Origin: Sebastes aleutianus
Taxonomy: Eukaryota; Chordata; Actinopteri; Perciformes; Sebastidae
Assembly: GCA_916700875.1 (NCBI GenBank)
Contig: CAKAKS010000068.1
Location: 25,202,753 to 25,266,752, forward strand
Direction: 5' to 3'
Length of the DNA: 64,000 nt
Shown here: piece after piece, positions 36,898 to 48,682 of the stretch
Layout: every line of letters begins with the position of its first letter
Numbering within the stretch: position 1 is the first letter of the stretch
Notes under the pieces: model-generated
Seen by the model: only the letters and a program-made list of their open reading frames with translations
Told to the model about the DNA's origin: nothing
Database searches by the model: none
Made by a program: the position numbers and the translations under genes

Positions 36898-36949
36898 CTT
36901 GTGCAGCAGATGTTTTGTTGTTGCCAGCAGCTGCTCCAGATCCTTGTCT
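36898..36949 (-). CDS. pcp4: Internal coding exon (exon 2) of pcp4
   Basis: On the minus strand a T-rich tract ending in GCGTTGCAG precedes AGACAAGGATCTGGAGCAGC. The exon translates as RQGSGAAAGNNKTSAAQ plus one base (G), followed by donor GTACAA. The single G joins the AT at the start of the terminal exon to make Asp, so phases agree. The residues align with the RQGAGATNGKDKTSGEN part of human PCP4, whose first exon encodes only the N-terminal Met-Ser-Glu. At 52 bp it is too short for an ORF scan. This N-terminal half is expected to be disordered. An alternative acceptor two bases inward would break the frame. No ATG exon was found upstream in the window. Confidence 0.88.
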
Positions 36950-37479
36950 CTGCAACGCAAAAACAACAAAACAGAAAAAAATGAATAAGATGGACATTTC
37001 TTATCACAGTACATTTTTGTTCAAACTGAAATGACTTCAGCAAAATAATAAACAATTTCCTACAATCCTGTCATCATATCCAAATAAACTGAATGCGCAC
37101 CACTGCTCTGTGCCCTTTACTAATTAAGCCTTGTCCTCATGATTGTTCTGACATCTACTGGGGGCTAAGCTGCCACCTAATCTGCTAGCACGCTCTCTAA
37201 AGCCTCCACTCTGGAGTATTTCAGCCAGTGGGGTCCCCTTGTTATGACCACATGAGCCGGGCAGAGGAGACCCTGCAGGCTGAGGCCCCTGTGACAGTGA
37301 AAAGACCTACAGACAATATACAGTATAACAATGCCATAGGTGTTGCTGTTTACTACAGTTGGCACCGTGACACTACAGAGGTCAGAAACATATTAACATG
37401 AAACAGAGGAAATGACCTAGTTTCCCTACTGTATTTATGTTTTATTGTGCTCATAGGATTAGGGTTGAATATTTAAGAG

Positions 37480-37594
37480 GATAATGTACAGCAAGCCGGT
37501 CATTGTTGTGAAATAAACCCAGACAAGAAGCAGAGGGGTCTTGCATCGCCCTGGGGTTTATTTCATAACAATGACCCGCTAGCTGTACATTATC
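37480..37594. repeat. Large inverted repeat, 41-bp arms, 33-bp loop
   Basis: The left arm 37480-37520 (GATAATGTACAGCAAGCCGG...AAATAAACCC) and right arm 37554-37594 (GGGTTTATTTCATAAC...GCTGTACATTATC) pair at 38 of 41 positions. It could form a cruciform or an RNA stem on transcription. Confidence 0.9.
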
Positions 37595-37839
37595 ACGCTT
37601 TTTTACACAGCTATTTACTTAAAAAAATTATATTTTGACACAAAAACGGTCTACCAGAGTCCGACATGGGCCCATAGCAACAGTCTGTTATACATAGTAA
37701 CAGTCTGCTATAAATAAATAACAGACCACAGAACGCCATGATTGACCAATCAGAATAGAGTATTTAACAAAGCAGTGTAATTATACTAACACTGTATAAT
37801 CAGTATGATTATATAATATATATATATATATTAATATTT

Positions 37840-38193
37840 GAGAGTTTTTTTTGCCAAACTGTTGTTTGAGAAAAGAATGCAAATATTACACGGCGAATAG
37901 GTTGATTTTCCGAGCTTCCGCACCATGAATAAAGGCATCAACTAATCATAAATTTGCGGAACGACATGAGTTGCTCCTGTATTTATGACACAACAACATG
38001 GAGGCTCCGTAATCCCAACCAAAACAGCAAAATTATTACTTCTTTCAACCATGACAAAGGCAGCGCAATGCAGACCCACTCCTTCCATTCTTACATTTCA
38101 CAATAAAAGCCCTAGACATATAATATTCGCAGGTATGTGTTACGTATTTTTGTGTCGTTTATTCGTTACGCCCCCGGTGTGTAAAGCCCTTAA
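37840..38193 (+). mobile_element. MITE-like repeat, family G copy 2
   Basis: Shares internal blocks with 27573-27970. Its right end CGCCCCCGGTGTGTAAAGCC is the inverse of the family's left end (GGCCGTTACACACCGG), so the family has inverted termini. This copy lacks a clear left terminus. Confidence 0.65.
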
Positions 38194-39709
38194 GGGCCAT
38201 ACTGCTGGATGAACTTCAGCTTTAAATAAAAGCTTAAAATTCAACAAGATGAGGATTTTCACAATAAGATAACAGTCATTGAATAAATCCTAAGGCAGTG
38301 ATACTTTAATGGAGTGTACAATTTTACATGCCTTTTATTTATGAACATTTTTATGAAACAGTTTACCCAGTAGCATCAATACACTGTATACTACTACAAA
38401 TATATTTTACACATTGATTTAATATTCATACATTCTGCATGAAGGGTTTCCTTCAAAAACAGCATATAGTCATTTTAAAGAGAGAGAGCAAGAGAGAGAA
38501 AACACAACCCAAACTACCCAACTGTGAGAATTCATACTGATTATACAGTGTTAGTTCTTCTTGAGCCATATGGTCATAATCACATTCACTCTCTCATTTA
38601 AATTCACTCCACACTACAAGATAAAGAAGTGTAAAAATGGGCAGACTGATGGATGCAAATGAGAAAACCATCTAACCAAAAAGAATCAAACGTTTCTACA
38701 CAGCCAGAAGTTTCACCAGGTATTGTACGCTCAACAAATGACTTTCAGATGTGATGTTGCATAACGGAACAAAGCCACACTTAGCCGATATAACATAATC
38801 ATCATACTCTTACATACTAATGCAGTAACATTTATCTAAATGTCAATTTCATTATAATGCAGCCATTTATTTCCCACGCTGTAATACTTCTGTATTCCAA
38901 ACACGCTCCTCATTTTAAACTGCAAATAGGCTCTGATCCCTAGAGAAATAACACACAGTGTGGCTGTGTTAATGTACCGTATGTCTACCCCATTTCTTCT
39001 CACGTGATGTGTGAGTTTGTCAATTAAAAATAGAGTTAACGCAAGGGAGCTGAAAGAGGCCTCATAATGAGATGTCTACCATCTGACACTGCTGACATGA
39101 ATGTTAAATTGATGGTGAAAATGAAACAAATTGGTCATTCATATATGTTTAGAGATTCATTTAAAAGTTGACATAAGAAAAAAAAAGGCTACATAGCATG
39201 TTGAAATAAAATCCCTCTACTTCTACGCAGAGGTCTGCAGGGTTCAGGCAGCCGACTGCATTAGTGGCGTGAAAAGGGTAAAGCAGATATTGAGTTAGAG
39301 AGGAGTACAGGAGTGATGCTTCATCACAATGAGCAGATTAGGAATAGCTATTATTAGAAGCATATTATAGTCCTGCTTTTAACATGTGGTAGATCACAAG
39401 AGGGAATATCACAGAGAATGATAAAGGAGCCAGAGGAAGTATGATAAAGAAAAGGAGCAAGGATGGATGGAGGAAAGGAAGTAAGGAGGAAGGGGATGTG
39501 GTGAGAAGTTACATCATAAGCATCTTATTAATCACAGAGTATTAAGGTGGCACTGGGGTGACATGTTCTGCTGAAACGATGCATTTTTGTGGCGTGTTTC
39601 ATTAGTTTTCAGTTCATGATGCGCTCGGTATTTAGTAGAAAATGATCCGTAAGTCTATGAACTTTCTAATACTGAGCTATAAAAACCTTAAAGTCTAGAC
39701 TTCTTTAAA

Positions 39710-39895
39710 AGAATAGTTTGACATTTTGGGAATTACACTTTTGCTCCCTTGCTGAAAGTTAAATGAGAAAATCTATACTACTCACTACTAACAGGGAGGT
39801 TTCCTGACGTCGCTCGTAAACCCACTTATTAAAATATGAAGCTAAAGCCCACAGACATTTAGCTTAGCTTCACGTAAAGACTGTAAATAGGGATA
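39710..39895 (+). repeat. Dispersed repeat, family F copy 1
   Basis: AGAATAGTTTGACATTTTGG, GCTGAAAGTTAAATGAGAAA and ACATTTAGCTTAGCTTCACG are the head of an abundant fish repeat. Related pieces are at 41405 (reverse), 46863 and 50150. A family A copy follows directly. Confidence 0.6.
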
Positions 39896-39898
39896 AAC

Positions 39899-40182
39899 AG
39901 CCCTGCTTTATTGTCTATTTGACTCTAAATGGGACCATAATTTACTAAATGAACATCATGCTGTGTTGAAGAAGACTTGAAACTAGCGATTGAGACCATA
40001 AACTCATGTTTACAATGTTTACTGAGTCAATAAATCAAGTGAGAAGCATTTTCTTATAGACTTCTATACAATATGACTTGTTTTTGCAAGCAGAGGAGTC
40101 GCCCCCGGCTGGCTATTAGAAAGAATGCAAGTTTCAGGCACTTCGGCATTAGCTTCACTTTTCAGACTCTGTGGTTGCCCAC
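39899..40182 (+). repeat. Dispersed repeat, family A copy 2 (5'-truncated)
   Basis: Starts within the family at CCTGCTTTATTGTCTATTTG and runs through ACTAGCGATTGAGACCATAA and GAGTCGCCCCCGGCTGGCTA to GGTTGCCCACTG. Confidence 0.75.
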
Positions 40183-41404
40183 TGATTATGTCACAGTTGT
40201 TTAATTCTTACAAAAACTGAACTGTAATAGTGATGTTTTACGTTACGCCACCTCTATGTTAACATTAGTCATTTTACGAGTGGGTTATGTGCTGACACCA
40301 GCTGCTGACTGTAGCTTCACATTTACCGTACATACTGCAAGTATTCTCATCAAACTCTTGTAGGAGACGGCAAATAAACTTATTTTCCCAAAATGTTTTA
40401 ACTTTTCTTGATACTCCTTCTAGTTTTATGATACAGACACACATTTTTAAGGGGTTTCACTGCACTTCTTTCAAGTAAATACGATTTTAGGACTCAGTTA
40501 TAGACATTAAATTGAGGAGATTTGCTGCAGACCGTTCACCCTAGCGTTCAGTGCTAATGCAGCTAAAAACCTGATAGCATCAGATGATCCTCCTCCGTAT
40601 CAGCCCGGCATTAGCTCTCCCTGCTATAATTGATGTCCCTAGGCCGGTGTTTGGTACTGCCTTGGTGGCCCATTTATCTTCACAGCCACAACCAAAGAGC
40701 AGGTGGGATTCAGTGGAGAGAGAAGGAGTGCAAAAAGTCCAAACCCCAGCACTCTGTCACTGCCACAAACCTCCCAAAAACATTCAGTATACATTTAAAA
40801 GTGGACACCGTGGAGGAAATGCTCCCCTATGCAAACTCCCAGAAACCGTCCAAACCAGATAGTGAGTTCAAATCGATGTTTTTAATAACGTTTTTTGTCA
40901 TGTTTATGATTTCTGTCTGAAACGATGGTAGAGGAGGTTGAAGGCTTGAGAGTACCCATGTGTGTTTGTGCAGAAAATAAAATCTCTCTGAAATTATTGC
41001 AGGAATTACAGTGTCACTCTCCTTATCATCAAGTTGCACAGTTTATTGCCAGCTGGGAGGCAGGTTGTCAGCTTGTGTTTTCGTATACACAGCCTGGGTG
41101 GGAGCTGTTATGATGTGATTTTTTTTTCCTTCTGTAGTGAAGAAGGAACGGAGGATGAAGAGAGCAGAGCAGGATCAATACCTCCCTCTGCAGTTAACAC
41201 GTACTTATACAAACATTGGCATCGGGAAGATAAATGACCAGAATCAACTCTCTGACTGCCTGCTCTTGTTTGGAGGAAAAAAGAAAATAGGGTGAGAGTG
41301 GTAGAGTTAGGACTGCAGCAGTTAGGCATCCAGTCTTTGCAGTCAAATACGTTTCTAGAGCCTGAAAGTGACCAAAAAACAGATCATCATACGTACTTTG
41401 AAAT

Positions 41405-41525
41405 GCCTTTCAACTTAAATAGAGAGTGTTAAATGAGAAAAAGAAGACTCATCTATCTTCTCATCTAACTCTTGGCACAAAACTGAATATGCATACTTCC
41501 TAAAATGTTGACTTATTCCTTTAAT
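41405..41525 (-). repeat. Dispersed repeat, family F copy 2
   Basis: In reverse orientation: CTATCTTCTCATCTAACTCT and TAAAATGTTGACTTATTCCT correspond to the family F head. Confidence 0.5.
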
Positions 41526-41772
41526 AATCTGATGTTTGGTACATGTCAACACATGAGAATGAGGAGATAAATGCATAATTATGAATCCTACTGCATTACT
41601 TGGCAAGACTCGCCCTGCGTCGCTGGTCAATATATACTCATACAACGGTTCGTATGATATCTTATGAAAAGTTATTCCTCCTTTTCCGTGTGTTTTCCTA
41701 CGAATGTCCTGCTCATTACATGCAGTCTTTTCTCTTCCCAATAAACAACTTGGTTAGTTCTAGGCAACAAAA

Positions 41773-42320
41773 CTACTTATTTAGGTTTAGGAAAAGATCG
41801 TGCTTTGGATTAAAATAACTGCGGAAGTGTCGTAACCTAAGTACGGAAGTTACGTGAAAAAAAACTACTTATTTAGGTTTAGGAAAAGATCGTGCTTTGG
41901 GTTAAAATAACTGCGGAAGTGTCGTAACCTAAGTACGGAAGTTACGTGAAAAAAAACTACTTATTTAGGTTTAGGAAAAGATCGTGCTTTGGGTTAAAAT
42001 AACTGCGGAAGTGTCGTAACCTAAGTACGGAAGTTACGTGAAAAAAACCTACTTATTTAGGTTTAGGAAAAGATAGTGGTTTGGGTTAAAATAACTGCGG
42101 AAGTGGCGTAACTTAAGTATGGAAGTTAAATGACAAAAACTACTTAGTTAGGTTTAGGAAACGATTGTGGTTTAGGTTAAATAACACTGGAAGTGGCGTA
42201 ACTTATGTATGGAAGTTACATGACAAAAACAACTTGGTTAGGTTTAGGAAACGATCGTGGTTTAGGTTAAATAACACTGGAAGTGGCGTAACTTAAGTAC
42301 GGAAGTTATGTGACAAATAA
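41773..42320 (+). repeat. Tandem array, six units of 90-92 bp, inside a family B element
   Basis: Unit starts (CTACTTATTTAGGTTTAGG or variant) fall at 41773, 41865, 41957, 42049, 42140 and 42230. Spacing is 92, 92, 92, 91 and 90. The first three are almost identical; the last two share variants (GGCGTAACTTA, ATAACACTGG), so amplification was stepwise with recent homogenisation at the left side. Confidence 0.92.
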
Positions 42321-42428
42321 ATCAACATTAACTTCTGGTTTCACACGGGGTACCAGCACCAAAAACCTGGGCAAAAATCCAGTGTTTTTTGACCCACCCA
42401 TCCACCCAGACCTCCCCCTACACGCTAA

Positions 42429-42623
42429 ATTACGAATCCTGCTACAGCGAAGGCCCGCCTTCTCTGCCTCTGATTGGCTAGTACTTGCTGCCTTCGTTGG
42501 TTGGATTGGTTAGGTTTAGGCATCAGGAGTGATATTGGTTAGGGTTAGGGTAAGTATATCATGGTAAGCCAATCAGAGGCAGAGTAAGGCGGGTCATGCT
42601 TTCGCTATAGTAGGATTCGTAAT
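42429..42623. mobile_element. Inverted-repeat MITE nested in family B copy 2
   Basis: The left arm ATTACGAATCCTGCTACAGC...GCCTCTGATTGGCT and right arm AGCCAATCAGAGGCAGAG...TAGTAGGATTCGTAAT pair over about 50 bases. The host sequence breaks at this point (CCTCCCCCTACACG before; CTCCCTCACGTTTGTCGCTC after), suggesting an imperfect target duplication of about 9-10 bases. 195 bp. Confidence 0.8.
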
Positions 42624-44227
42624 ATCGCTCCCTCACGTTTGTCGCTCTTTATTCTTCCTGGTTCAGGATTATGTGGATTACATATAAATTGATTTTGTGG
42701 GATTTATACGAATTACAGTGCATTACTTTCAGTAGGTATAGCTATGAATGGTGTATAAGAACAGCCTGTGATGGTTGAGTCAGAGACGGTTGGTTGAGGT
42801 TAAGCATTGACCTTGAGTGGTTAGGGTAGAGATAGACGGATAGAATAGAGATAAAATGGGTTTTGTATATTTTCTCCACCAGGGCTGGAATGGGGACCTT
42901 GTGTAACGCTTCCTATACTGTTCATATTTTTACTACCTTGATAAAGCTTTGTGCAAAGCATTTTTGTCAAATCTGTGAAAGGAAATTGGTTGTATTTCAA
43001 TCAAGCATTCCATGTGTGTTGATTTTTTATTCCATCTTGAACAAATTTGAAGGCAAAGCACTGGGGAGTTGGCACGGTAACAAAACAGAGCAAGGAAATG
43101 GTTTCATTTAGGTAACGTGTATCTGGCTGCCTCCTGGGAGATTTAGCTCCAGCTACTTTCACCGCAACCTTTTCACAGCTATTTCCTCGCTCGTTCAAAG
43201 GTTTCCCATTTGGTCATGTCAGAAGGGTTTCCATGCTTTAATAGCCGAGGAGTCGAGAAGGAATCGTGTTATGTGTCCTCTTTTCTGAGCTTCTCTTTCT
43301 GCATTATTAATCCAATGCTTTCAATGAATTTCAAACAGCGTGCACTGTGCTTTGATGCTGGGGAGAGGGGATGGGTGGTGAGGGGGTTTCAAGCATCCTC
43401 AGAGCACAACACACCCGTGCCTTTTGGGAAGAAAAAAGTCTAATTTGAGGCATGTCTTTGATGAAATTCTGAATTTAGTTTATAAAAAAAAACGGGAAGT
43501 GATATGGGCATGCAACGCTACAGTTTATGTTTACCTGTCGAGCTAATCAAAATGATACGTGTTCTGTCTCTTTTCACTCGTCTGTTAGGAAAAAACCCGA
43601 AGTGAAAAGCTTATCAAATTGCTTTGTGGTGTTTCACATTACAGTCACATAGCTGAGCTCTCTTCCGGCCCCCTGCAGCTCCAAACAAATATCAGAGCCA
43701 GATAAGCGCACCGTTTAGTTCTTCCCTGTTTCTAATCCCAGTTCAAAGAGAAGAGCTGAGTCTCTCCGTCAGCCTCTTGTAATGGCCATGAAATGAACTG
43801 GTTGGAGCTACTCTAGCTGCTCCTTCACGACACGCTAACTTGGCGGCTCCCAGAAACTACTAAAGCACCAGCTGAGTGAGAGAGAGGAAACCAGTCGGCC
43901 CACGCATTACTGTATCAGCGCTCTCCGCAAACAAAACAAGCTCATCTGGTTGAGTTACTCATGTATAATGTTGATGTAACATTGCAGCAGTGTTGCAACA
44001 AGATTAATATTGTATTAAAGTGACCAGCTGCAAAGGCTATATAGGCTTTTGCATCATTTAAACGTTCCCATAGGCCTATAAGAAGATTCAAAGGCATGAA
44101 AAACCAGCTTGGTCAGTATCTTATAGACCAACGTACTTCATATTCTGTTTCTTGTTGTCTGTAACAAACAATATATTTATACCCGAAAAATCTAAAAATC
44201 TAAATCTTTTATAGTAAAAAATATATT

Positions 44228-44455
44228 AAAGGTCCTCTATATGACATTCAGAACATTAATAAAGCAGCAAACAACTATTTTCTATGTAAAGATATAAGAA
44301 AAGCAGCAAATTCTCACATATTAAAAGCACAAACGTTTTGCATGTTTGATTAAAAAATGACTTAAATGATTAATCAATTATCCATAGTTGAAGGCTATTT
44401 TCCTCTTAATTGATTAACTGAGTAATTGATGAATCATTCCAGCTGTGAAAGCTAC
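44228..44455 (+). repeat. Fragments of family D and family H repeats
   Basis: AAAGGTCCTCTATATGACAT and AACAACTATTTTCTATGTAAAG match the family D end at 54716-55100 in reverse. From about 44365, AATGATTAATCAATTATCC and AATTGATTAACTGAGTAATTG are a degraded family H sequence. Confidence 0.5.
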
Positions 44456-45387
44456 TTTGAACTTTCTTTTTACTGAGTTGGGTATAAAAATAGGTCTATA
44501 AAAGCAGTGTTTATAAGGTTAAGAGCTTAAGGACCACCTGTCTGCCTTACTGTCTTTCAGTAAGCGTTTAATTAATCGGGAAGTAACACATTGGATATAA
44601 TGACTGAGTTGACAACTGCTAACATTATTGATTCGGTCATTGACACTGATGCTGCAGTATACTCTGTTCAGCTTGAGGACTCTGTGTTTAAGAATAATTT
44701 GTTCTTATACTGAACACTTCTGGAGCATGCTTGAAGTGTTTTCATGAAACCGATGGTTGTAAAGTTTGGTTTTTAACATGACAGCTTCATTAGAAACCTT
44801 TGAATCTCTCCTCTGAGGTAAAAGCAATGTCGATGTGGGCGCTGCTCGGCCATGATAATCACGATGTAACACTCAGAACAGGCTCTGCGGGGTTCAACTT
44901 GGCTTAAATACAAGACATGACTTGAGGTCAGTTTGTTTATGACGAGAGTGCTCAGCTCAGTGCAGAGGTGATGAGAAACTATAACACTCCCGAGGGCAGC
45001 GGCGAGAGGAGGAACCATTACGGCTGAGCAGCTCTGGGGCCGAGCCAAATGTAAACTGCAATAACAGCAGCTCGATGAGAGAGATTACTGAGGGGGGAAC
45101 GGGGCTATCCTCGCTCTGCAGATAAACGCTCACCTGAAAACAAACACACTGGCGAACAAATCCACACATCAGGACTTACACAAGTGCACACTGTGAGAAG
45201 GAGAAGCAAGTAGATGAGAAACCATTCGAGCAGAATAAAAAACAGTAATTACGTGATGTTGACAAGGGAGATGGAGAGCGGAGAGATACATATTGTTCCT
45301 CTCATTAATCATTAACAGACTCAGAGGAACACAAGGTCAACAAACAGTGTTTTCATGTGTGTGTTTTTGTGTGCCTTTAGGTGAACT

Positions 45388-45411
45388 ACACACACACACA
45401 CACACACACAA
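45388..45411. repeat. (AC)n microsatellite
   Basis: Twelve AC units. The open frame over it is fortuitous. Confidence 0.9.
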
Positions 45412-46163
45412 ACAGCAGAGCTACTGTAGCCGGCAAACTCCATAGTGGCTACATCAGAATTTGTGCCTCCAGGCTTTCAATTAGGTTACTTCAAGGAGAA
45501 AAAATAAACACACACATACATGAATACACGAATACAGGCGCACACACACACTCACAATCATAGGGTAAGTGAAGCAGAATAACAGAAGTGCATCGACTGT
45601 AAGCACATTGCAAATCAGAGAAATGTAAATATGTTGTATCTCTGATTGGGCCCATTCATTGGGGGGATGGAGAGGAGAGAGAGAGAGAGTTGGTTTTCAG
45701 AGGGAATCCTTTAAAAACATCCACCTCCTTTCATTTTGCTGAGGGTGAGCCTTTATTTTCCTCTCTTCAAGCCAAACTCGGTTATCTGCCCTGCAGAATA
45801 GGATGCTGGAGGCAAGCGTTTTTAGTTTGTCTGGGGTAAATATAAGTGAAGATGACATTTATTAAACTCCCAGTGTTCAGACTATTTCTCTATCAATGGA
45901 TGTCAAGAATAATGTGCATTGAAGCCCAAAAATCAAGCCTGTACTCTCATATTTAATCTTCATGTGGTGACGCCTTAATAAAGCAGATCCACATGGACAA
46001 CGCTGCTCTTTTACTTGAAAAACAGATATATTTTTACGTATTTCTTTTATTTTTTCATATTTTCTATTGCAATTGCTTCTATTTTATATTATGTCTCTTG
46101 AATCTTGCACTGTGTTTATTGTTATGCACCAAATCACCAAGACAAATGCCTTGTATGTGCAAA

Positions 46164-46615
46164 CCATAGACTGTATGTAAGAAGTGGACATAGTCACCGT
46201 GACATCACCCAATAGTTTGTGGACTGCCGTTTTAAAGCCTTGAATTCAGCATTTTGTCCATCACCATCTTGTTTTTTTGCAACCAGAAGTGACACAAGAG
46301 GGTGGAGCTAAGTACAACCGAACGCTGATTAAGACATTTTTAGGCGACCAAAATGTTACTAAATGTAACTTTCATGAACTGAAAACACACTGTGAAAGGA
46401 TTAAAGTTGTAAGATGAAAACGTGGACAACACCCAGACCGGGACCATAATTTACTAAATGAACATCATGCTGTATTGAAGAAGACTTGAAACTAGCGATT
46501 GAGACCATAAACTCATGTTTACAATGTTTACTGAGGTAATAAATCAAGTGAGAAGTAGGCTCATTTTCTCATAGACTTCTATACAATCAGACTTCTTTTT
46601 ACAACCAGAGGAGTC
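46164..46615 (+). repeat. Dispersed repeat, family A copy 3 (3'-truncated)
   Basis: Begins CATAGACTGTATGTAAGAAG and runs to CAACCAGAGGAGTCG, then switches abruptly to reversed family B sequence at GACGTCGAC. Confidence 0.75.
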
Positions 46616-46617
46616 GA

Positions 46618-46862
46618 CGTCGACTTATTTGTCACATAACTTCCGTACTTAACTTACGCCACTTCCATAGTTATTTTAACCCAAACCATGATCTTTTCCT
46701 AAACCTAACCAAGTGGTTTCCTGTGAAGATGGAAGTTTATTTTGAAAGGACTGTATGCATGTAACGAGCGTAAATTGACACGTCATGTGTTACTGGACAT
46801 TTGAAGGAAAATGCACGGAAAATGAGGAATAACTTTTTGTAAGATATCATACGAACTGTTCT
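46618..46862 (-). mobile_element. Family B copy 3 (truncated, reversed)
   Basis: TTATTTGTCACATAACTTCC, TTTTCCTAAACCTAACCAAG and AAGATATCATACGAACTG are the reverse of family B blocks. It keeps the left terminus but lacks the right half. Confidence 0.7.
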
Positions 46863-47220
46863 ATGAGGATAGGTTGAGAAGATTGATACCACCCTCATGT
46901 CTATATGATGAATATGAAGCTACAGCTAGCAGCCAGTTAGCTTTGCTTAGGAAACGGGGAAACAGGTAGCCTGGATCTGTTCAAAGATTTTAAAAATATA
47001 TATATGTGGCTCTTAAAAATCCACCTACCAACACCTCTTAAACTCACTAATTAACCGTTAGTATCTTTATATTTCAATCTGTACAAAAATTTAAGTGAAA
47101 AGGGACAAGTTGTGGTATTTCGGGGGTTATGTGCTCGACTATTTATTGGTGTAGAGTGACTTCCTGGAGTCTCCGCTGGTTTCCTGGGAAACTCAAAACT
47201 CAGCAAGACATGTCGTTTTT
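46863..47220 (+). repeat. Dispersed repeat, family F copy 3
   Basis: AGGTTGAGAAGATTGATACC, AGCTAGCAGCCAGTTAGCTT, CCACCTACCAACACCTCTTA, CAAGTTGTGGTATTTCGGGG and GTGACTTCCTGGAGTC follow the usual order of this fish element. With the two preceding copies it makes a 1-kb repeat composite. Confidence 0.6.
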
Positions 47221-47563
47221 ACACTTTAGTTTGAGTTGAGTTTAAACAGTGATATAATGTGTTTCTGATCTTTAGAGGTGCTGGTAGGCAGATTATATTA
47301 CCCCGTTTCCATAACAGCGACATGTTGGTATCATTCATGACGGTATGTAACTCTGCTGCTGTCTCTGAGGCGACGTTGAGCGTATGGAGGATGCTGCTCT
47401 GCTGAAAGCCTGCCCAGTGAAAACACTGTTTCCCTTTTGATCCTCTAAGCTCCCTCTCCTCCTGCCTCTTCAGCTCTTCAGAAATCAGCCTGCTCACCCT
47501 CACTGTGCAGGCAGCAGTGGGAGTGTGTGTGTGTCTATGCGTGCTCTTTACTACGAGTGTTTT

Positions 47564-47565
<2 letters not shown>

Positions 47566-47603
<38 letters not shown>
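47566..47603. repeat. (GT)n microsatellite
   Basis: Nineteen TG units, uninterrupted. Confidence 0.95.
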
Positions 47604-47605
<2 letters not shown>

Positions 47606-48139
47606 ACAGACCACTCATCTGTATGAGCTCCATTGGCAGTTACATAAACCATACTGTCATAAAGGCTACAGGCCATACTGAAACCCTGCCAAATCAGTGC
47701 TGGGTCAATAACTCCCTGCTGCAGATTTTTTGGATATTCTTTCCTTTGTTGGGCAGCCAGTACACATCTGTGTAGAAATGAAGTGGGTTCTTAGTGTTGC
47801 AGTGCAGCACACAGGTCAGTAATTACCATGAAACATAATTACTGACTTTCTCTGGGACATTTTTTCTCTGAAAAGACAGACAGTAGTTTGACCACAGTAA
47901 TTAGAACACAAAGAAAACCATTTGAAAGGCAAATAGAAGCATGTGTTAAGGTTGAAATGCATCTAAACTCCCAGTCAAGATATGAACCTCGCACAAATCC
48001 ACCTCTGCATTTCAAGGACCTTCCTTCATGAGGGCGCGTTTTAGGCTTTTGTACACCACGCAACAAAACTATGGTAATGTCGGCAGTTAGGTTTAGGCAA
48101 CAAAACCAATTAGTTTAGAAAAAACGTCATGGTTGGGCT

Positions 48140-48682
48140 TAGGGTGTTTTCATATTATCTACGATTGATCCGTGCCCGAGTACGATTGCCCCCTCTTTGT
48201 TCAGCTTTCATATTAGTAAAGTTGTTTCATACCCGAGTACACTTGTGTCATCATCCACGTCTGTTTGTTTAGGTTGAGATCAGCTGTTCTAGTGGCGTAG
48301 CATCGTTAATCACTTCATTCAAACTTCGCAAAAACTAAATAAAACTCACCAAAACTGTCGTCGTTAGTCTTTCTAACTATCAACAACTCTGGTTCGGTCA
48401 AAATAAACCCTTATTTCACAGAGTTTATATGTGAGATATGCCAAATCTATGCCAAATCTACATGTTGTTTACCCACCTCCCCTTCCGCCCGCCATAAGTG
48501 GTCTTTCTGGCTTTTTATTCTACGTCACTAGCTCTGATCGTAACATATTCAATGCATTTACATTGCAGTCAGTACAGGACTACACGGTGTACAAATGACA
48601 CGCTAATAGCAAGAAAGGCATTCTTATTGCACACTAAATGCATATCATGTCATTCATACGCCTTTTTGTGCCAAACGGGCTG
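48140..48682. mobile_element. MITE fragments: Harbinger-like end and reversed family C
   Basis: GGGTGTTTTCATATTATCTA at 48146 resembles the GGGCACTTTCACA terminus at 50531. From 48566, AGTACAGGACTACACGGTGT through CGCCTTTTTGTGCCAAACGGG is the reverse of the left part of 36244-36790. Confidence 0.45.

Larger units (their letters stand above)
41627..42768 (+). mobile_element. MITE-like repeat, family B copy 2, expanded and with nested insertion
   Basis: The termini CATACAACGGTTCGTATGAT and GGTATAGCTATGAATGGTGTA are imperfect inverted repeats. Compared with 29577-30025 this copy is enlarged by a six-unit tandem array (41773-42320) and by an inverted-repeat insertion (42429-42623). Confidence 0.75.

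Noticed and set aside
41773..42320. CRISPR-like array
   Set aside because: Units are contiguous 90-92-bp tandem copies without unique spacers, in a vertebrate genome.
42533..42553. Interstitial telomere repeat
   Set aside because: Only two TTAGGG-like units inside a MITE loop.
47219..47614. 131-codon minus-strand ORF with poly-Thr-His start
   Set aside because: Driven by the (GT)n microsatellite and flanking unique DNA; no family motifs.
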